DNA of 64,000 nucleotides from Pseudoips prasinana. Its lineage: Eukaryota; Arthropoda; Insecta; Lepidoptera; Nolidae. The notes below the pieces were generated by a model. The model was given only the letters and a program-made list of their open reading frames with translations. It made no database searches and was not told the DNA's origin. Position numbers and translations under genes: made by a program. Shown piece by piece: positions 7,869 through 19,190 of this stretch. The stretch spans positions 24,018,001-24,082,000 of the forward strand of contig OX621238.1 in assembly GCA_951640165.1 (NCBI GenBank), written 5' to 3'. Position 1 is the stretch's first letter, and the number at the start of each line of letters is the position of its first letter.

Positions 7869-10748
7869 TAATATCAGCATTTTGTATCAAAATGTGAGAG
7901 GACTGAGGACGAAAACATCACAGTTTCTGTCTCTTCTTGAGTCTTCGGGTTCAGATATATTCGCCGTAACTGAAACCGGCTGTAATCAGTCGATACAAAA
8001 CGCGGAAATCACACTACCAGGATATCCAATACTTAGGTGCGATCGAGCGGACCGGACGGGCGGAAGCAGGGTGGCGTGCTTTTAGTGGCCACACCTCGCT
8101 TTGAGCTAATTCGAGTGACACCGGACGATATCGATATAAACAAATACATGTTTGAATTATTGTGTGCTTCAGTTTATTTACAAAATAGATTTTTATTTGT
8201 TTGTTGTGTTGTGTACATACCTCCAAAGACGGATGAGAATGAGTATATGGTAATGTTTAACGTACTTGAAAAAATATGTGTAAAATATAAAAGTAATGTT
8301 ATAATACTCGGTGATTTTAATTTGTTTTCATGCAATGTAAATATTCGTAGTTATTATGATTATTTTGTGGCGTACAGTGAAGTCATTCAGTGTAACTCCG
8401 TGCCTAATTGCAACGGTCGACAATTAGATCTTGTGTTGAGCGGGCGCGCGGGCGTGTCCGTGCGCGCGGGGGACGAGGGGCTGCAGCCCGTGGACGCGTA
8501 TCATCCACCGCTCGACGTCTTGGTGGTGGTGGCTGCGGAGCCATCGCCGACGCATCCCGCCTCGGGGGCACATGTAGCTGATCACAATCAGGTTTTTAAA
8601 CAATGGAACTTTAATAAGGCGGACTTTTTACAGATGTACGACTTATTAAGTAATATAGACTGGAGTGAATTATACGTTTTGAATGACCCCAACATAGCTT
8701 TAGAGTTTTTCTACAGTAAAATTAATGATGTCTTTGATATTTGTGCACCTCTTAAAAAACAAAAATGTAAAAATTCTAGATACTCATACCCAGTTTGGTA
8801 CACACCAGATATTATTAGTAACATTAAATTAAAATATATTCTACATAAAAAATATAAATCAAGTAGGTCTACTAGCGACTATAAAGCATTTTCTTTGTGT
8901 CGGTCTAAAGTTAAAGCAGATACGTTGGTGGCTCATGATAATTACCGAGATCGCGTACAGAACCACTTAGCGACTGAGCCTAAGGCGTTTTGGAACTACA
9001 TCCGAGCAAAGAAAGGTAACTCTAATAAATATAGACTCGTAAAGAACGGAATAGACCTGTCCGAAAAAGAATGCGCCAATGAATTTGCACGATATTTTCA
9101 TTCTGTATATAACTTAGAGGCTGCTGCGTTAGACGCTGAAACGGCGAGCGCCGCGGCGACCGCGAGTGGGGCGCGCGCGCACATCAGCCGAATAGAGCCG
9201 GGCGAGGTGCGTCGCGCGCTCGCTCGCCTGTTGCCGAAGCGTTCGGTGGGGCCGGATGGTATACCCCCTTTCATTTTGAGAGACTGTCGAATGGTTTTGT
9301 GGAAACCGTTACTACATATATTTAATAATTTTATTGACTCGGAAACATTTCCTGACTGTTGGAAACTTACTCGTGTGGTTCCGGTACCTAAGGGAAGTGG
9401 AAATGGAGCAAATGCTAGCGATTACAGACCTGTTGCTGTTCTCTCATCACCAGCCAAAGTGTTTGAGACAGCTGTCCATAACTGCTTGTATCACCAAATA
9501 AAAGCTCACCTAGCAAACGCTCAACATGGTTTCAGACCAGGCCGTTCAACAACCGGAAACTTACTTCATCTCATGTCCACCATAGTGCCGGCTGTAGATG
9601 CAGGACTGCAGGTGGACGTAGCCTACTTCGACTTCAGAAGGGCGTTCGACACAGTGGACGGAGACGTTCTGCTCTTGAAGTTAGCTGACAAGGGTTGCAC
9701 ACCTCACACGTTGAGGTTCTTTGCTAGTTATTTGCGGGACAGGCGTCAGTTTGTTGACTGTGGAGGACAGCTTTCTGAACCGTATTTCACGAGGTCAGGG
9801 GTGAGTCAGGGCAGTAACCTTGGCCCTCTTCTCTTCATACTGATGATAGATGACTTATCAGCGGTAATTCAGAAGTCATCTTGTTTACTATTTGCTGACG
9901 ATTTGAAATTGTTTCACGTAGTGGAAGACAGAACTGATCATGAAGTACTCCAGGCAGATATAAATGAAGTCACCAAATGGAGCCATGCTAACAAACTTTA
10001 TTTCAATGTATCCAAATGTTCAGTTATGTCTTTCACTCGTGCTCGCAATCCACATCATTATCGGTATGAAATGGAGGGAGAACTACTAAAAAGGGTCGAG
10101 GAAGTGAGAGATCTGGGCATTTGTTTCTCTGCCAATTTAAATTTCAAGAAGCATATAGAACAGGTTTGTAGTAAGGCATATAGGAACTTGGGTTTTGTTT
10201 TACGACAAGCAAATCAGTTTTATAATATTAGGGCGTTGAAAGCTCTGTATGACGCTTTGGTGAGAAGTCATCTTGAATACAATGCTGTCGTTTGGGGGCC
10301 CAGTGAGGCTAAATATAAACTTATATTGGAAAAAATTCAAAATAAGTTTATCAGATTTTTATATTTTAAGTCATTTATGGTGTACCCGGGTTACCCGTTA
10401 TTATACCCAACGCTTTTTGTTTTGGGTATGGTAGGATATAGTAAATTAGAAACTAGGAGGGAAGTGGAACTAGCTACATATCTATTTAAAATATTACGTG
10501 GTAACATATGTAATCCGGATATTTTAACCAAAATCGCTTTGTGTGTACCGGACGAGTGCGTGAGTCGCCGGCGAAGGCCGCAGTTACTGGTGGTGCCGCG
10601 CGCGCGCACTAACTTGCTGCAGCGAGCGCCACTGACGCGCGCCTTGCGGACGCTCAATACAATAACCCACCAATTAGATTTATTCACGTGCTCGCTGAAT
10701 GACTTCACTGTGATCGCGTATAGGGTGATAAGTTACCAAAATAATTAG
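7798..10748 (+). pseudogene. LINE ORF2: APE endonuclease plus reverse transcriptase, one frameshift
   Basis: ORF2 supplies the nicking endonuclease and reverse transcriptase for target-primed reverse transcription. The endonuclease begins with ISILYQNVRGLRTK at about 7870 in one frame. After a one-base loss near 8065-8075 the frame changes to the long run 8037-10748, which resumes at QGGVLLV. GDFN of the APE fold is near 8310. The RT starts near 9230 (SVGPDGIPP), with SGVSQGSNLGPLLF near 9800 and the catalytic FADD near 9891. The C-terminal region has no obvious RNase H. Without the break the product would be roughly 980 residues, normal for CR1/Jockey ORF2. GC content rises sharply in patches (8440-8580, 9140-9250, 10550-10660), unlike the AT-rich surroundings. 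Confidence 0.88.
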
Positions 10749-10944
10749 TTGTGTATGTTTTGTGTATGTTGTAATTTTACTTTCATATGTTATGTTATAA
10801 CTTTAATTATAAGAATAATATAGTAGATTAATATGTAGATATAAGTTAATTAGATTAAGTTAAGTATTATAACTATTCTGCCGCATTAGGAAATGTCCTG
10901 TAATGGTAGATTAAGTTTGTTTAAAAAATAAATAAATAAATAAA

Positions 10945-11859
10945 TCTTATCTGATGGCACATGAAAATGTTGAATCCGAATGAATGAATGAAATTAGTGT
11001 CATTAGATGCCTGTTCATTCTGGCATTCATTCATGACATATTTGTGTGTATACACGATGTTTTGTAGAGATTTGTTTCCAATCGGTACGGGAAGCTGGTG
11101 AGGTGCTGGTCCTTGGTGGGTGGCAAGATTTGAATTGTCAACGGCAACGTGGTAGATACATTAAATAGAAGAACAGGGATGGTGCGTGCACATTCTCCGA
11201 TGAACAGTCAGCAAACGATCATAAGGCCGCCTTGATGGTAACTGCAGCCTATGCAGCTACTGCACACTTGTGTCCTACCGCATCACCTATGTACATGTCA
11301 TCCACCCTATTCTTTTCCCTGGTCGGTTCTGGCACAATAACTCATACGTCACGACTATAACGCCATAATTCTTATTATTACCAACAGTATATTCTATTAG
11401 ATGGTGAGGTACTTCCCCAGCCAAGCTGCTTAAAGAGCGAAATAGTCTAGGCTCGGCCTCTCTTCAGTTGGATCCGCCATTGGTGTCCACTCACCCAGAA
11501 ATTTGTGTTAAATAACGTTTTGTTCGCTTTAAAAAGTACAAAATTAGCACATACATACAAAGTTTAAAGAAATTGAAAGTTATTTATAAAAACCCGAGCA
11601 TGAAAGCATCAATGGTGTAATAAAACAAATAATTTATAAGTTTATGTTATACTAAATATTTATGTTGCGATGGTATAACAGCGTAGTTATAAGGTACACA
11701 CGTACGTGTGCCTCAGCTATTACACACAATGTACCGTTGGTAACGAAATGCTTTACAGCATCTTACATTAATAAATAAAAACATATTATTGTGTTATATT
11801 AAATAAGGCTGTACGGTGATGGCGGTGAATTTTCTTTGTGGTGACGGTGGCAAAATCAA
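10945..11859. other. Non-coding stretch
   Basis: It contains no ORF or repeat I recognise, apart from short GAATGAATGAATG runs at 10977-10990 next to the LINE tail. Confidence 0.6.
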
Positions 11860-12060
11860 AATCAAAATGCCATTTATTCCGTTAAAATATTTACATTTGT
11901 GTGGAATCGTCATTTTTTTTATCCTACCGTGCAGTGCATGACGTGGCAGCTACTGAAAAACACTGCCAGAAAATTACATTGTATTTAAATGTGTTAATTT
12001 AGAGCGCCTCCATCCCAAGCTGTTATGTCACTTAAATAATCAGAAGTTTTGTAGTAAGCC
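11860..12060 (-). repeat. LINE 3'-end remnant (AAATCAAAATCAAAAT tail)
   Basis: A (TCAAAA)n-type block followed by GCCATTTATTCC is the reverse complement of a common lepidopteran LINE 3' end. No coding sequence remains. Confidence 0.45.
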
Positions 12061-12124
12061 CTGGCGAATATCAGAATACCTCCACCTTACAGAAGACATT
12101 CCTTAAAAAGGACATTAATAATTT

Positions 12125-12345
12125 TAATGTTGTGTTTCTGCGTGTGAGCAAGGTCGCAAGAGCTCATTGGGGTGGGGGAAGGGTCAGCAATACTTGTTTG
12201 CCGACTCTTAAAGGCCAGTACCGCACCCCTGACTCTTCCGGTGTTACGAGAGTACGATCGCAACACCAGAAGAGAGACAGATGTATGTTCATGAGCGGCG
12301 GTGACCACATGCTCGTTTGTCGCCCTATGATATAAAAAAAGAGTC
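12125..12345 (+). repeat. LINE 3'-UTR-like fragment with A-rich tail
   Basis: It ends GTGACCACATGCTCGTTTG, CGCCCTATGATATAAAAAAA, which looks like the 3' terminus of a different non-LTR element in plus orientation. It abuts minus-strand RT debris. Confidence 0.45.
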
Positions 12346-12354
12346 GACCCGAGA

Positions 12355-12690
12355 AAATGTCTAGAGTTACTTCCAACTCAGCTTGAGTCCCCTTGAGTAC
12401 GACAAAGGAGTGCATCAATATTGGCATGACCCAGCTATTGAAGGCACGCCTTTTTTCCACCTGATAAAAGACGTTGCAGAACTTGTTGAGGACAGAGCAG
12501 AAAGCATTCCCAGAATAGCTGTTTTATATCAGTATCATTGATCCCTAACGCCTCCGTAATCCCCAAGTGTATATAAGTCTCGGTTGCGCCACCTTAGGTG
12601 AATGGAATCTGAAGGTAAAATTCCTTCCAATTCCATTACGTGCCCATGTTCTACATGCATGACCGCACACTTGTCAACACCAAACTCCAT
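12355..12690 (-). pseudogene. Decayed LINE reverse-transcriptase C-terminal region
   Basis: Read on the minus strand from the ATG at 12690, residues MEFGVDKCAVMHVEHG continue to a stop near 12540. This is the segment after the RT catalytic box in R2/R4-like LINEs, where MxFGxxKCAV is characteristic. After a frame change, 12503-12355 encodes KRRAFNSWVMPILMHSF and a following KGTQAEL, the thumb-side region of the same protein. At least one frameshift and several stops separate the two parts. The upstream RT core and any endonuclease are absent. The exact clade is not resolved. Confidence 0.6.
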
Positions 12691-12703
12691 TCTGATAGAT
12701 TTA

Positions 12704-14170
12704 CTAAAGTTTTGAGTTACCTTTATTATTGAATGGAATCATACATTTTTTTATTTTAGCATTATTTAAATCATGTCTAGAGTTAAATTGGATTGTACAC
12801 AGAAAGCGAGTAAGTATATTTTTCTTTAGATGTGTTAAAACACCCTAAGTACTGTACTCCTCGCCACACTTTAATATAATTTATAGATAAAAATTAAACA
12901 TGAGAAAGACAGTTAAAAAAGAAGACAAGGACAGGTGTTGGTAACTTAAAAGTATGCCATAAGACACCATACACACACCCAAACTATTTTGTTTGTTTGA
13001 TCGCCGATCACTCGTTTGTTGTTTAGCTTTTTAATCTTTAGGTCATCATTGCAAAGATTTCCGTTAAGAAAGTTGGTTTAAATAATACATTTTACATACT
13101 AAACATAATAAATTTAACTTGTATCACAATAGATAATTAGTATCGATTATTAAAGTAAGAGACTTCAACAAGAAAAGTCTCGAGTGAACCCTAACCAAGC
13201 TATATATAGGTATGTGTATTTTAATATGTTTGGCGCGTTCCACAAAGCTTATTCTTTGTTTACTGGCTCCCCGACACGTGCTTAACTTTTCATGTAAACA
13301 AATGGAGCGTGAGCAAATTTTTTAGCTTTACCAATTTCCCTGGTATGAAGATATACTGTTTTATTTAAGCCGAGGCATTGAATTCTGATGTAAATGAAGG
13401 AAACAATTAGTTTCAATAAAATATACCTTTAAAGCCTGAAAAGTTGAGCTGTTTAGCATTACTTAAATTTTAGTATGAAGTTTAAAGAAATACTTAGGTC
13501 CGTAGTTAGTTTGTTCAAATAATAGTCCTTCTTAGTTTTAAAATTGAGTGAAAATTGCACGGCACTAAACTAAATATCTTGTGTCTGGCTTACTAATTTA
13601 CTAAAAGTGAGTTAAATAGCGAAATTTGGACAACTATTTGTAGAAACGTATTCATTTACTATGTAATCGCACGCTCTACAACTGTGTAGTATATCTGTAA
13701 AGATTACGACTGTGAATTAAAATATCACCTGTGATGTTACTTACCTTAATAAAACATAAACCTAGAATTTTAATTTCACTTTAGTTAGATAAGGAATGTT
13801 CTTCAAGATTCCGATGATTTCGTTTCTACTTATGAATTATGATGCAGAATAGAGAAGATAATATGATGATTAACGTTTTTTAAAGCGATTGTTTCGTAGT
13901 ATGACTTGTCCTCGTATTAAGTAATGAAATCAAGCGTAACTGTGTAGAAAGGCCTTTACACGCAAACGTTGCTACGTAGTGTTACGCTACAACAAATTAC
14001 TACATTACTGCCAACTGCTACACTAAAACTACGTTTTTAGGATCTGGTGCCTTAATAATACAAGAGTACACAATACAAAATTATATATAGTTAATTATGT
14101 AGTGTTTATTCCGCTAATTGTCAGTTTAATTAAGCCGGAACGCAATAAAATGATTGTTACCTTCTTCCTT
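12704..14170. other. Non-coding AT-rich stretch
   Basis: No gene is recognised. Bases 14103-14132 match the reverse complement of 3046-3075, indicating an uncharacterised dispersed repeat. I see nothing else. Confidence 0.6.
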
Positions 14171-14427
14171 TTTAGGGTTCCGTAGCCAAATGGCAAAAAA
14201 CGGAACCCTTATAGATTCGTCATGTCTGTCTGTCTGTATGTTTGTCTGTCTGTCTGTCCGTCCGTATGTCACAGTATTTTTTTTCCGAAACTATAAGAGC
14301 TGTACTGTTGAATGTTGGTTATGCGTCATAAATCGTAAACCGCATATTGCCTTTCATTTAATCAACTGAAATACTTGCTGCTGCGGAACCCTTCATGGGC
14401 GAGTCCGACTCGCACTTGGCCGGTTTT
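14171..14427 (+). repeat. GGGTTCCGT...GGCCGGTTTT interspersed repeat, complete copy
   Basis: It starts TTTTTAGGGTTCCGTAGCC, contains a CTGTCTGTC microsatellite, and ends CGAGTCCGACTCGCACTTGG then CCGGTTTT. A longer copy lies at 34480-35058, a reversed copy at 42075-42384 and a fragment at 5599-5668. The short ORF at 14154-14369 translates the microsatellite and is not a gene. Confidence 0.75.
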
Positions 14428-14511
14428 ATTCTATTTTTTGTATGTACGTTGTTTTTAAATTTCTGTATTTCTTCTGTGTTGTGTTGATTTTTTTGATGTA
14501 ACTAAATACTG

Positions 14512-14780
14512 ATTATTACCTTTTGGCTATGCCGTATTTATGATTTATAGTAGCAAAAGTATTTTGTACCCACAACGTTACGGATTCCGGGGCAAGTAAC
14601 CGATTTAAAACCTTTGCCTCCTGAATTACGGCAGTTTAACAGCTATAGCAAAATGAAACTTTGGTATTAAAATATATGTGGGTATAAGATCATGTTCAAA
14701 ATAACCTTTTAAACAAGAATAAAAGCCGAAATGAAATGCCGATACAAAATGGATAAATGCGAATTATTTCGCAAACATGG
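14512..14780 (+). repeat. Dispersed repeat, uninterrupted copy
   Basis: It is about 85% similar by eye to 18668-19190 outside the SINE inserted there. Shared blocks include CGGCAGTTTAACAGCTATA, AAACTTTGGTATT and CTTTTAAACAAGAATAAAAG. Function and class are unknown. Confidence 0.65.
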
Positions 14781-15046
14781 ATAATGAAGCATTGTAAAGT
14801 TTAGGTTAGCTCGCTAAGGCTAATACTACATTTCTGTGAGTAACGAAAGCCTGTCGGCATGTTTAACCTGAGGAATATTGTATTTAACTCCCAAAGGTAA
14901 TTCCCAAGACCATTTGTCTTGTATACTCTGTCTACGTTGTGTACTAAATTTCTAGATATAGGATAGCTTTAAATTTCTAGAGATAGATAGTAAAGGTTTT
15001 TTGAGACGCGGTTTAGTGAAATTATACTCGGCGTTGCGGGGTACCT

Positions 15047-15192
15047 ACGTTACACACATATTAGTGATGGACACAGTACATCCAGACTCAGAATAACTAT
15101 TTATGGGTCATAAAAATAGTTATCCTGTGCGGGGATTGAACCCGAGATACGCAGTGGCGAGGCGACTGTCTTAACCGCTGCGCCATACGTGA
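15047..15192 (-). mobile_element. tRNA-headed SINE (GGCGCAGCGG family)
   Basis: On the minus strand it reads TGGCGCAGCGGTTAAGACAG, then a degenerate B box (GGTTCAATCCC), an ATAGTTATTCTGAGTCTGG body and a truncated tail. It matches the copies at 18838 and 39570. Confidence 0.8.
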
Positions 15193-15244
15193 AGGCTAAA
15201 AACGATCCAAAATTATAATAATAAGTGAGCGTTAATTATCACGT

Positions 15245-15562
15245 ACTAGCTGTGCCCCGCGGTTTTACCCGCGTTAAACTTTATAAATTATTACAGCTTC
15301 TCCCCCTTAGGTGATAGCGTGATAATATAATAGCCTATATGTTGACCCGACCTCTTAGTAATATTCATGCCAAATTTGAAGTTAATCCATGTAGTACTTT
15401 TTGAGTTTAGCCCGGACATACATACAGACAAACAGATAAACAGACAAAAATTCTAAATACCATATTTTTGGCTTCGATATCGATTATAGATCACGCCCCA
15501 AGTATCCTTTTTTTAAAATATTCAATGTACAGTTTTGACTTTCCTACGATTTTATTATATGT
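15245..15562 (+). mobile_element. ACTAGCTGTGCCCCGCGG interspersed repeat, 318 bp
   Basis: It starts ACTAGCTGTGCCCCGCGG, contains TAGCCCGGACATACATACAG and a short CAGA-rich run, and ends TTTCCTACGATTTTATTATA. A near-identical copy is at 32908-33235. The tail style suggests a non-LTR 3' end or a SINE-like derivative. Confidence 0.65.
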
Positions 15563-17784
15563 ACTAGCTGGTGCCCGCGACTTCGTCCGCGACAATTTTG
15601 AATGATTACCAATGTAACTAATTACTTCTAGCTTAATCTAAAAAAAATACTTTTAAAAGAAATAAGCAATATAATTTAAGAAAACCTAACCTATAAATAA
15701 CCTAGAAATAAACTAAAGACTACTTTGCTACTGTTATTTAAAAAAAAGACCCGATATCATAAACCCAAAAATATCAAAGAATACATATCAATTGTCCTTA
15801 AGTAAAGTCAGTAAGTCAAATAAAGTAATATAATAATCAACGATGCATTAATCACCAAGGTAACTCCCATTAGCTTAGGTTGCGACCACGGCATTGATAG
15901 GTCTAATATCACATTTTGTGAACGAAACCATAGCGCGATCTAAAACGATGATTACACCATCTACTAACAAAAATATAAACTTGTAAAGCGGTAAAATTCA
16001 GATGTGGGCATGTATTTTGGGTGAGATTTAGGCGATCATCTTTTGATTCAGTTTTGGACTACCTTTTACTTCAAGCATTCATTTATTTTAACCGATATGT
16101 CAAATGAGTTCTGCTATCTGAAACGATATAAAAGCCATCGAGTTACAAAATTGTGAACTTGTAGATCAGTAAAATTAAAATGATATTTTTGGGTGCGATC
16201 ATCTCGACACGAACAATTTATACTACGCTTACTCGAATTTTGGGTCAATGACTTTTTTTATCCCAATTTTATGAAATTGACGTTTTTTAATATGTTATGA
16301 AAAATACCAAAAAAAAGAAGTTACAAATCTTATAAAACACTAAATCTTTACTTAGACGACAACAAACACAACATTTTAAGCAATAAGAAACGAATTTCTC
16401 TATAATTTAAGTTGGCGTACATTTTTGGTGTTGACCAACCAACAAATTATTCCCTTGATTGCTTTATTTTTAACTGAAATATCAATTTACATGCTTTTAA
16501 CTCCAAAAAAAAACAGTTTTTCATACAAACTTACATCCCTAATTTAGTCGTCTTTAGGGGTGGAATTTCCAAAAGCCCTGATGATATATTTATAATGTTT
16601 AAATGAAAGGCGAATTACTAATTTTCATGCGTTTACCTTAAAAAATGTCACATTTTTCATACAAACTTCCATCCCCTATTTGTCACCCTAAAGGGCTGGA
16701 ATTCCCAACAATCCTGAAATACATATTTTTAAATGAAAGGTCAAATACCAATTTTCATGAGTTTACCTTAAAAAATGTCACATTTTTCATACAAACATCC
16801 CCTATTTGTCACCTTACGTGGTAGAATTCTCGGAAATCCTGAAACACATACTTTTAATTTTTAACTGTAATGCTAAATACCAATTTTCATGCGATTAACT
16901 TAAAACTTGTTGGCACTTTTTTCATATAAACTTACATCCCCAATTTTACGCCCTTGGGAAATATATGTTTTAATTTTTAACTGCAAGTCTATATACTAAA
17001 GCCTTTAACATCAAAATTAAGCACTTTCATAAAATATTTCATCCCTTATTTTAGTCCCTTAGGGGTAGTATTTTCAAAAACCCTTCTTCAGGGGATGCCT
17101 ACGTCATAAAAGGTAACTACTGTCAAAATTCAAGTCCTAACTGCAGCCGTTTAGACTGTGCGTTGATACGTCAGTCAGGCAGTATAAAATTATATGCCCT
17201 ATTTTCCGCCCTTGTGGGTGTAATTTCCAAAAATCCTGAAATAAATGCTATATATTTTTAACAGAAAGGCCAAATACTCATTTTCATGCGTTTAACTTCA
17301 AAAATATCGCATTTTTCATACAAACTTACATCCCATATTTTATGACCTTCGGGGTGGAATTTTCAAAAATCCTGAAATATATATTTTTTATTTTTAACTA
17401 AAAAGCCAAATGCTAATTTTCATGCGTTTAACTTAAAAAATGGGACTTTTTTCGTACAAACTTACATCCTCTATTTTTTGCCCTTGGGGGTGAAATTTCC
17501 AAAAATCCTGAAACACATATTTTTTATTTTTAACTGCAAGGCCAAATACCAACTTTCATGCCTCTAACTGCAAAAACGGCAAAGTTTCATACTAACTTCG
17601 CACCCCCGTTTTACCCCCTTAGGGGTTGAATTGCGAAAAATCCTTCCTTATTCCTTGTCTACATTATAAAAAAAACATGTGTGCAAAATTTCAGCTTTCT
17701 AGGGCCAAGGGTTTGGGCTGGGCGTTGATGAGTCAGTCAGTCAGTCAGGACTTCTCTTTTTATTTATATAGATAGATATATAGG
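15563..17784 (+). mobile_element. 2.2-kb non-coding element (ACTAGCTGGTGCCCGCGAC head, GTCAGTCAG tail)
   Basis: It begins ACTAGCTGGTGCCCGCGACT and ends with (GTCA)n at about 17730-17750 then CTTCTCTTTTTATTTATATA, GATA. There is no ORF. The interior holds a degenerate tandem array (16480-17650). The head and tail are common in Lepidoptera. A non-autonomous relative of a non-LTR element is the best guess. Confidence 0.6.
16480..17650 (+). repeat. Degenerate tandem array, about 8 units of roughly 120-170 bp
   Basis: Each unit repeats the order CATACAAACTTACATCCC, ATTTT..CCCTT.GGGG TGGAATTT, CAAAAATCCTGAAATA, ATTTTTAACTGAAAGGCCAAA, TTTTCATGCGTTTAACTT. Units start near 16520, 16660, 16795, 16930, 17190, 17320 and 17455. 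Spacing is irregular and divergence is high, so it is an old array within one element. Confidence 0.7.
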
Positions 17785-17990
17785 TAATAAGTCCATGCGG
17801 CATAAGCACTTTGAAACAGTCGTTTCAAAGTGCTTATTATAATATGTACATGTGTGAAGTCTCACACATGTACATAAATAGATCTGTTATTTTTCCTACG
17901 ATTTTATTATATGTATAGATAATAAGTCCATGCGGCATATGCATTTTGAAACGACTTCACACATGTACATAAATAGATCTGTTATTTTTT
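17785..17990. repeat. About 70-bp duplication with paired hairpins
   Basis: Two copies of AATAAGTCCATGCGGCAT...ACATAAATAGATCTG flank the short tail CCTACGATTTTATTATATG. In the first copy the centre is rearranged into two perfect 14-bp hairpins (17804-17835 and 17844-17875), each with the loop AGTC. The second copy has a single GACT there (17953-17956). Confidence 0.85.
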
Positions 17991-18667
17991 CCAGAATATA
18001 CAAAGCAGTAAACCACGATTACTGATTATAATTTGACCTTTAATAATAAACAGCGTTTAATCATAATGATGAACAAGGGTTTTAGTACGAAGGCCAGGAC
18101 GGTCGGACACTGGGCCTGATAAATTGGTTTTCTCTTTCAATATACTGAGACTACGAAATATCGCCATTTAGTTTTTACTCTTGTGGCTTTCCCTAAACAT
18201 TGGTTTTCTTATTGTATCTTCCCAAGTGTCACTGCGTCCCTTTTTATTAGACACTCCGAATGTAATATGTGCATGTTACGGTGATAGTGGAAGTGTTGGA
18301 AAACGAGGGTAATGTAAGTGGATACATATTGTAACTGTTTTATTGGGACATTTATGTAGATATTGAAAATGGTGTAACCATAGTGTGTACTAGTATAGAC
18401 GTAATATTAAACAAAAGATTATTTGAATTTAAGTAGCTATATTTATCTTGAAACTGAGCAGGAATACTAAGCAAACATTGTCAGGATGATGGGTCGAAGG
18501 TCATAGAACCCGTTTTATAGTATTTATTTTCTACGCTATAGGAATGTAGTCTCAGCTTACAAGATTATCATTTATATACAATAACTTAGACCGAGTTTAG
18601 CTAGTAACTCTTAGGAATTATCGATAAATCTTGCCAACAAGCTACTTTGCTTACTCCATCGTAACTT
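17991..18667. other. Non-coding stretch
   Basis: No gene or repeat recognised. Confidence 0.55.
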
Positions 18668-19190
18668 AAATTTCTAAATATTATCTTTTGGCATTGCCGT
18701 ATATACAATATATAATAGAAAGAGCTTGTCTACCCATAACGTTGCGGATCCCGGGGCACGTAGCCGATATGAAACGTTTGCCTTGTTTGATTTGCGGCAG
18801 TTTAACAGCTATACAAAATTAAACTTTGGTATTGAAACTGCACGTGTGGCGCAGCGGCTAAGACAGTCGCTTCTCCGCTTCGTGTGGCGGGTTCGAATCC
18901 CGCGCCGGCCAACTATTTGTATGACCCATAAATAGTTGTTCTGAGTCTGGATGTAATTTGTGTCCGTCTATTATGTGTTTGTAAAGTACCCCGCGACACA
19001 GGGACCAGATTACCTAGAGCGGGGTTTTGTCTTTAAAAAAAATTAAAAGGAAATAAAAAAAAAATTGGTGGGTGGGTATACAATTATACATCATTACCTA
19101 TTTCTGTTCAAAATTACCTTTTAAACAAGAATAAAAGCCGGCACTGAAATGCCGATATAAAATGGATAAATGTGAATTACTTCACAATTA
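18668..19190 (+). repeat. Dispersed repeat interrupted by a SINE
   Basis: The two flanks (18668-18837 and 19061-19190) align with 14512-14780, which lacks the SINE. A SINE of about 220 bp lies at the junction. Confidence 0.65.
18838..19060 (+). mobile_element. tRNA-headed SINE, full length (GGCGCAGCGG family)
   Basis: The A-box-like region TGGCGCAGCGGCTAAGACAG is followed by the B box GGTTCGAATCCC, a body with ATAAATAGTTGTTCTGAGTC, and a tail ending GGGGTTTTGTCTTTAAAAAA. This is a Pol III-type tRNA-derived SINE. The acceptor ends do not pair, so it is not a tRNA gene. Confidence 0.88.

Larger units (their letters stand above)
6533..10944 (+). mobile_element. CR1/Jockey-type non-LTR retrotransposon
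   Basis: The order is a 5' UTR of about 350 bp, a PHD-finger ORF1, a second ORF1 part, APE endonuclease plus RT ORF2, then a 3' UTR ending in (AAAT)n at 10926-10944. The 5' boundary is uncertain and lies between the Helitron end at 6532 and about 6560, where GC-rich sequence begins. A PHD finger in ORF1 and the RT signature point to the CR1 side of the Jockey superfamily. Frame breaks in ORF1 and ORF2 make it non-autonomous today. Confidence 0.85.

Noticed and set aside
16480..17650. CRISPR-like regular repeats
   Set aside because: Units are degenerate, lack unique spacers and lie in a eukaryotic retroelement.
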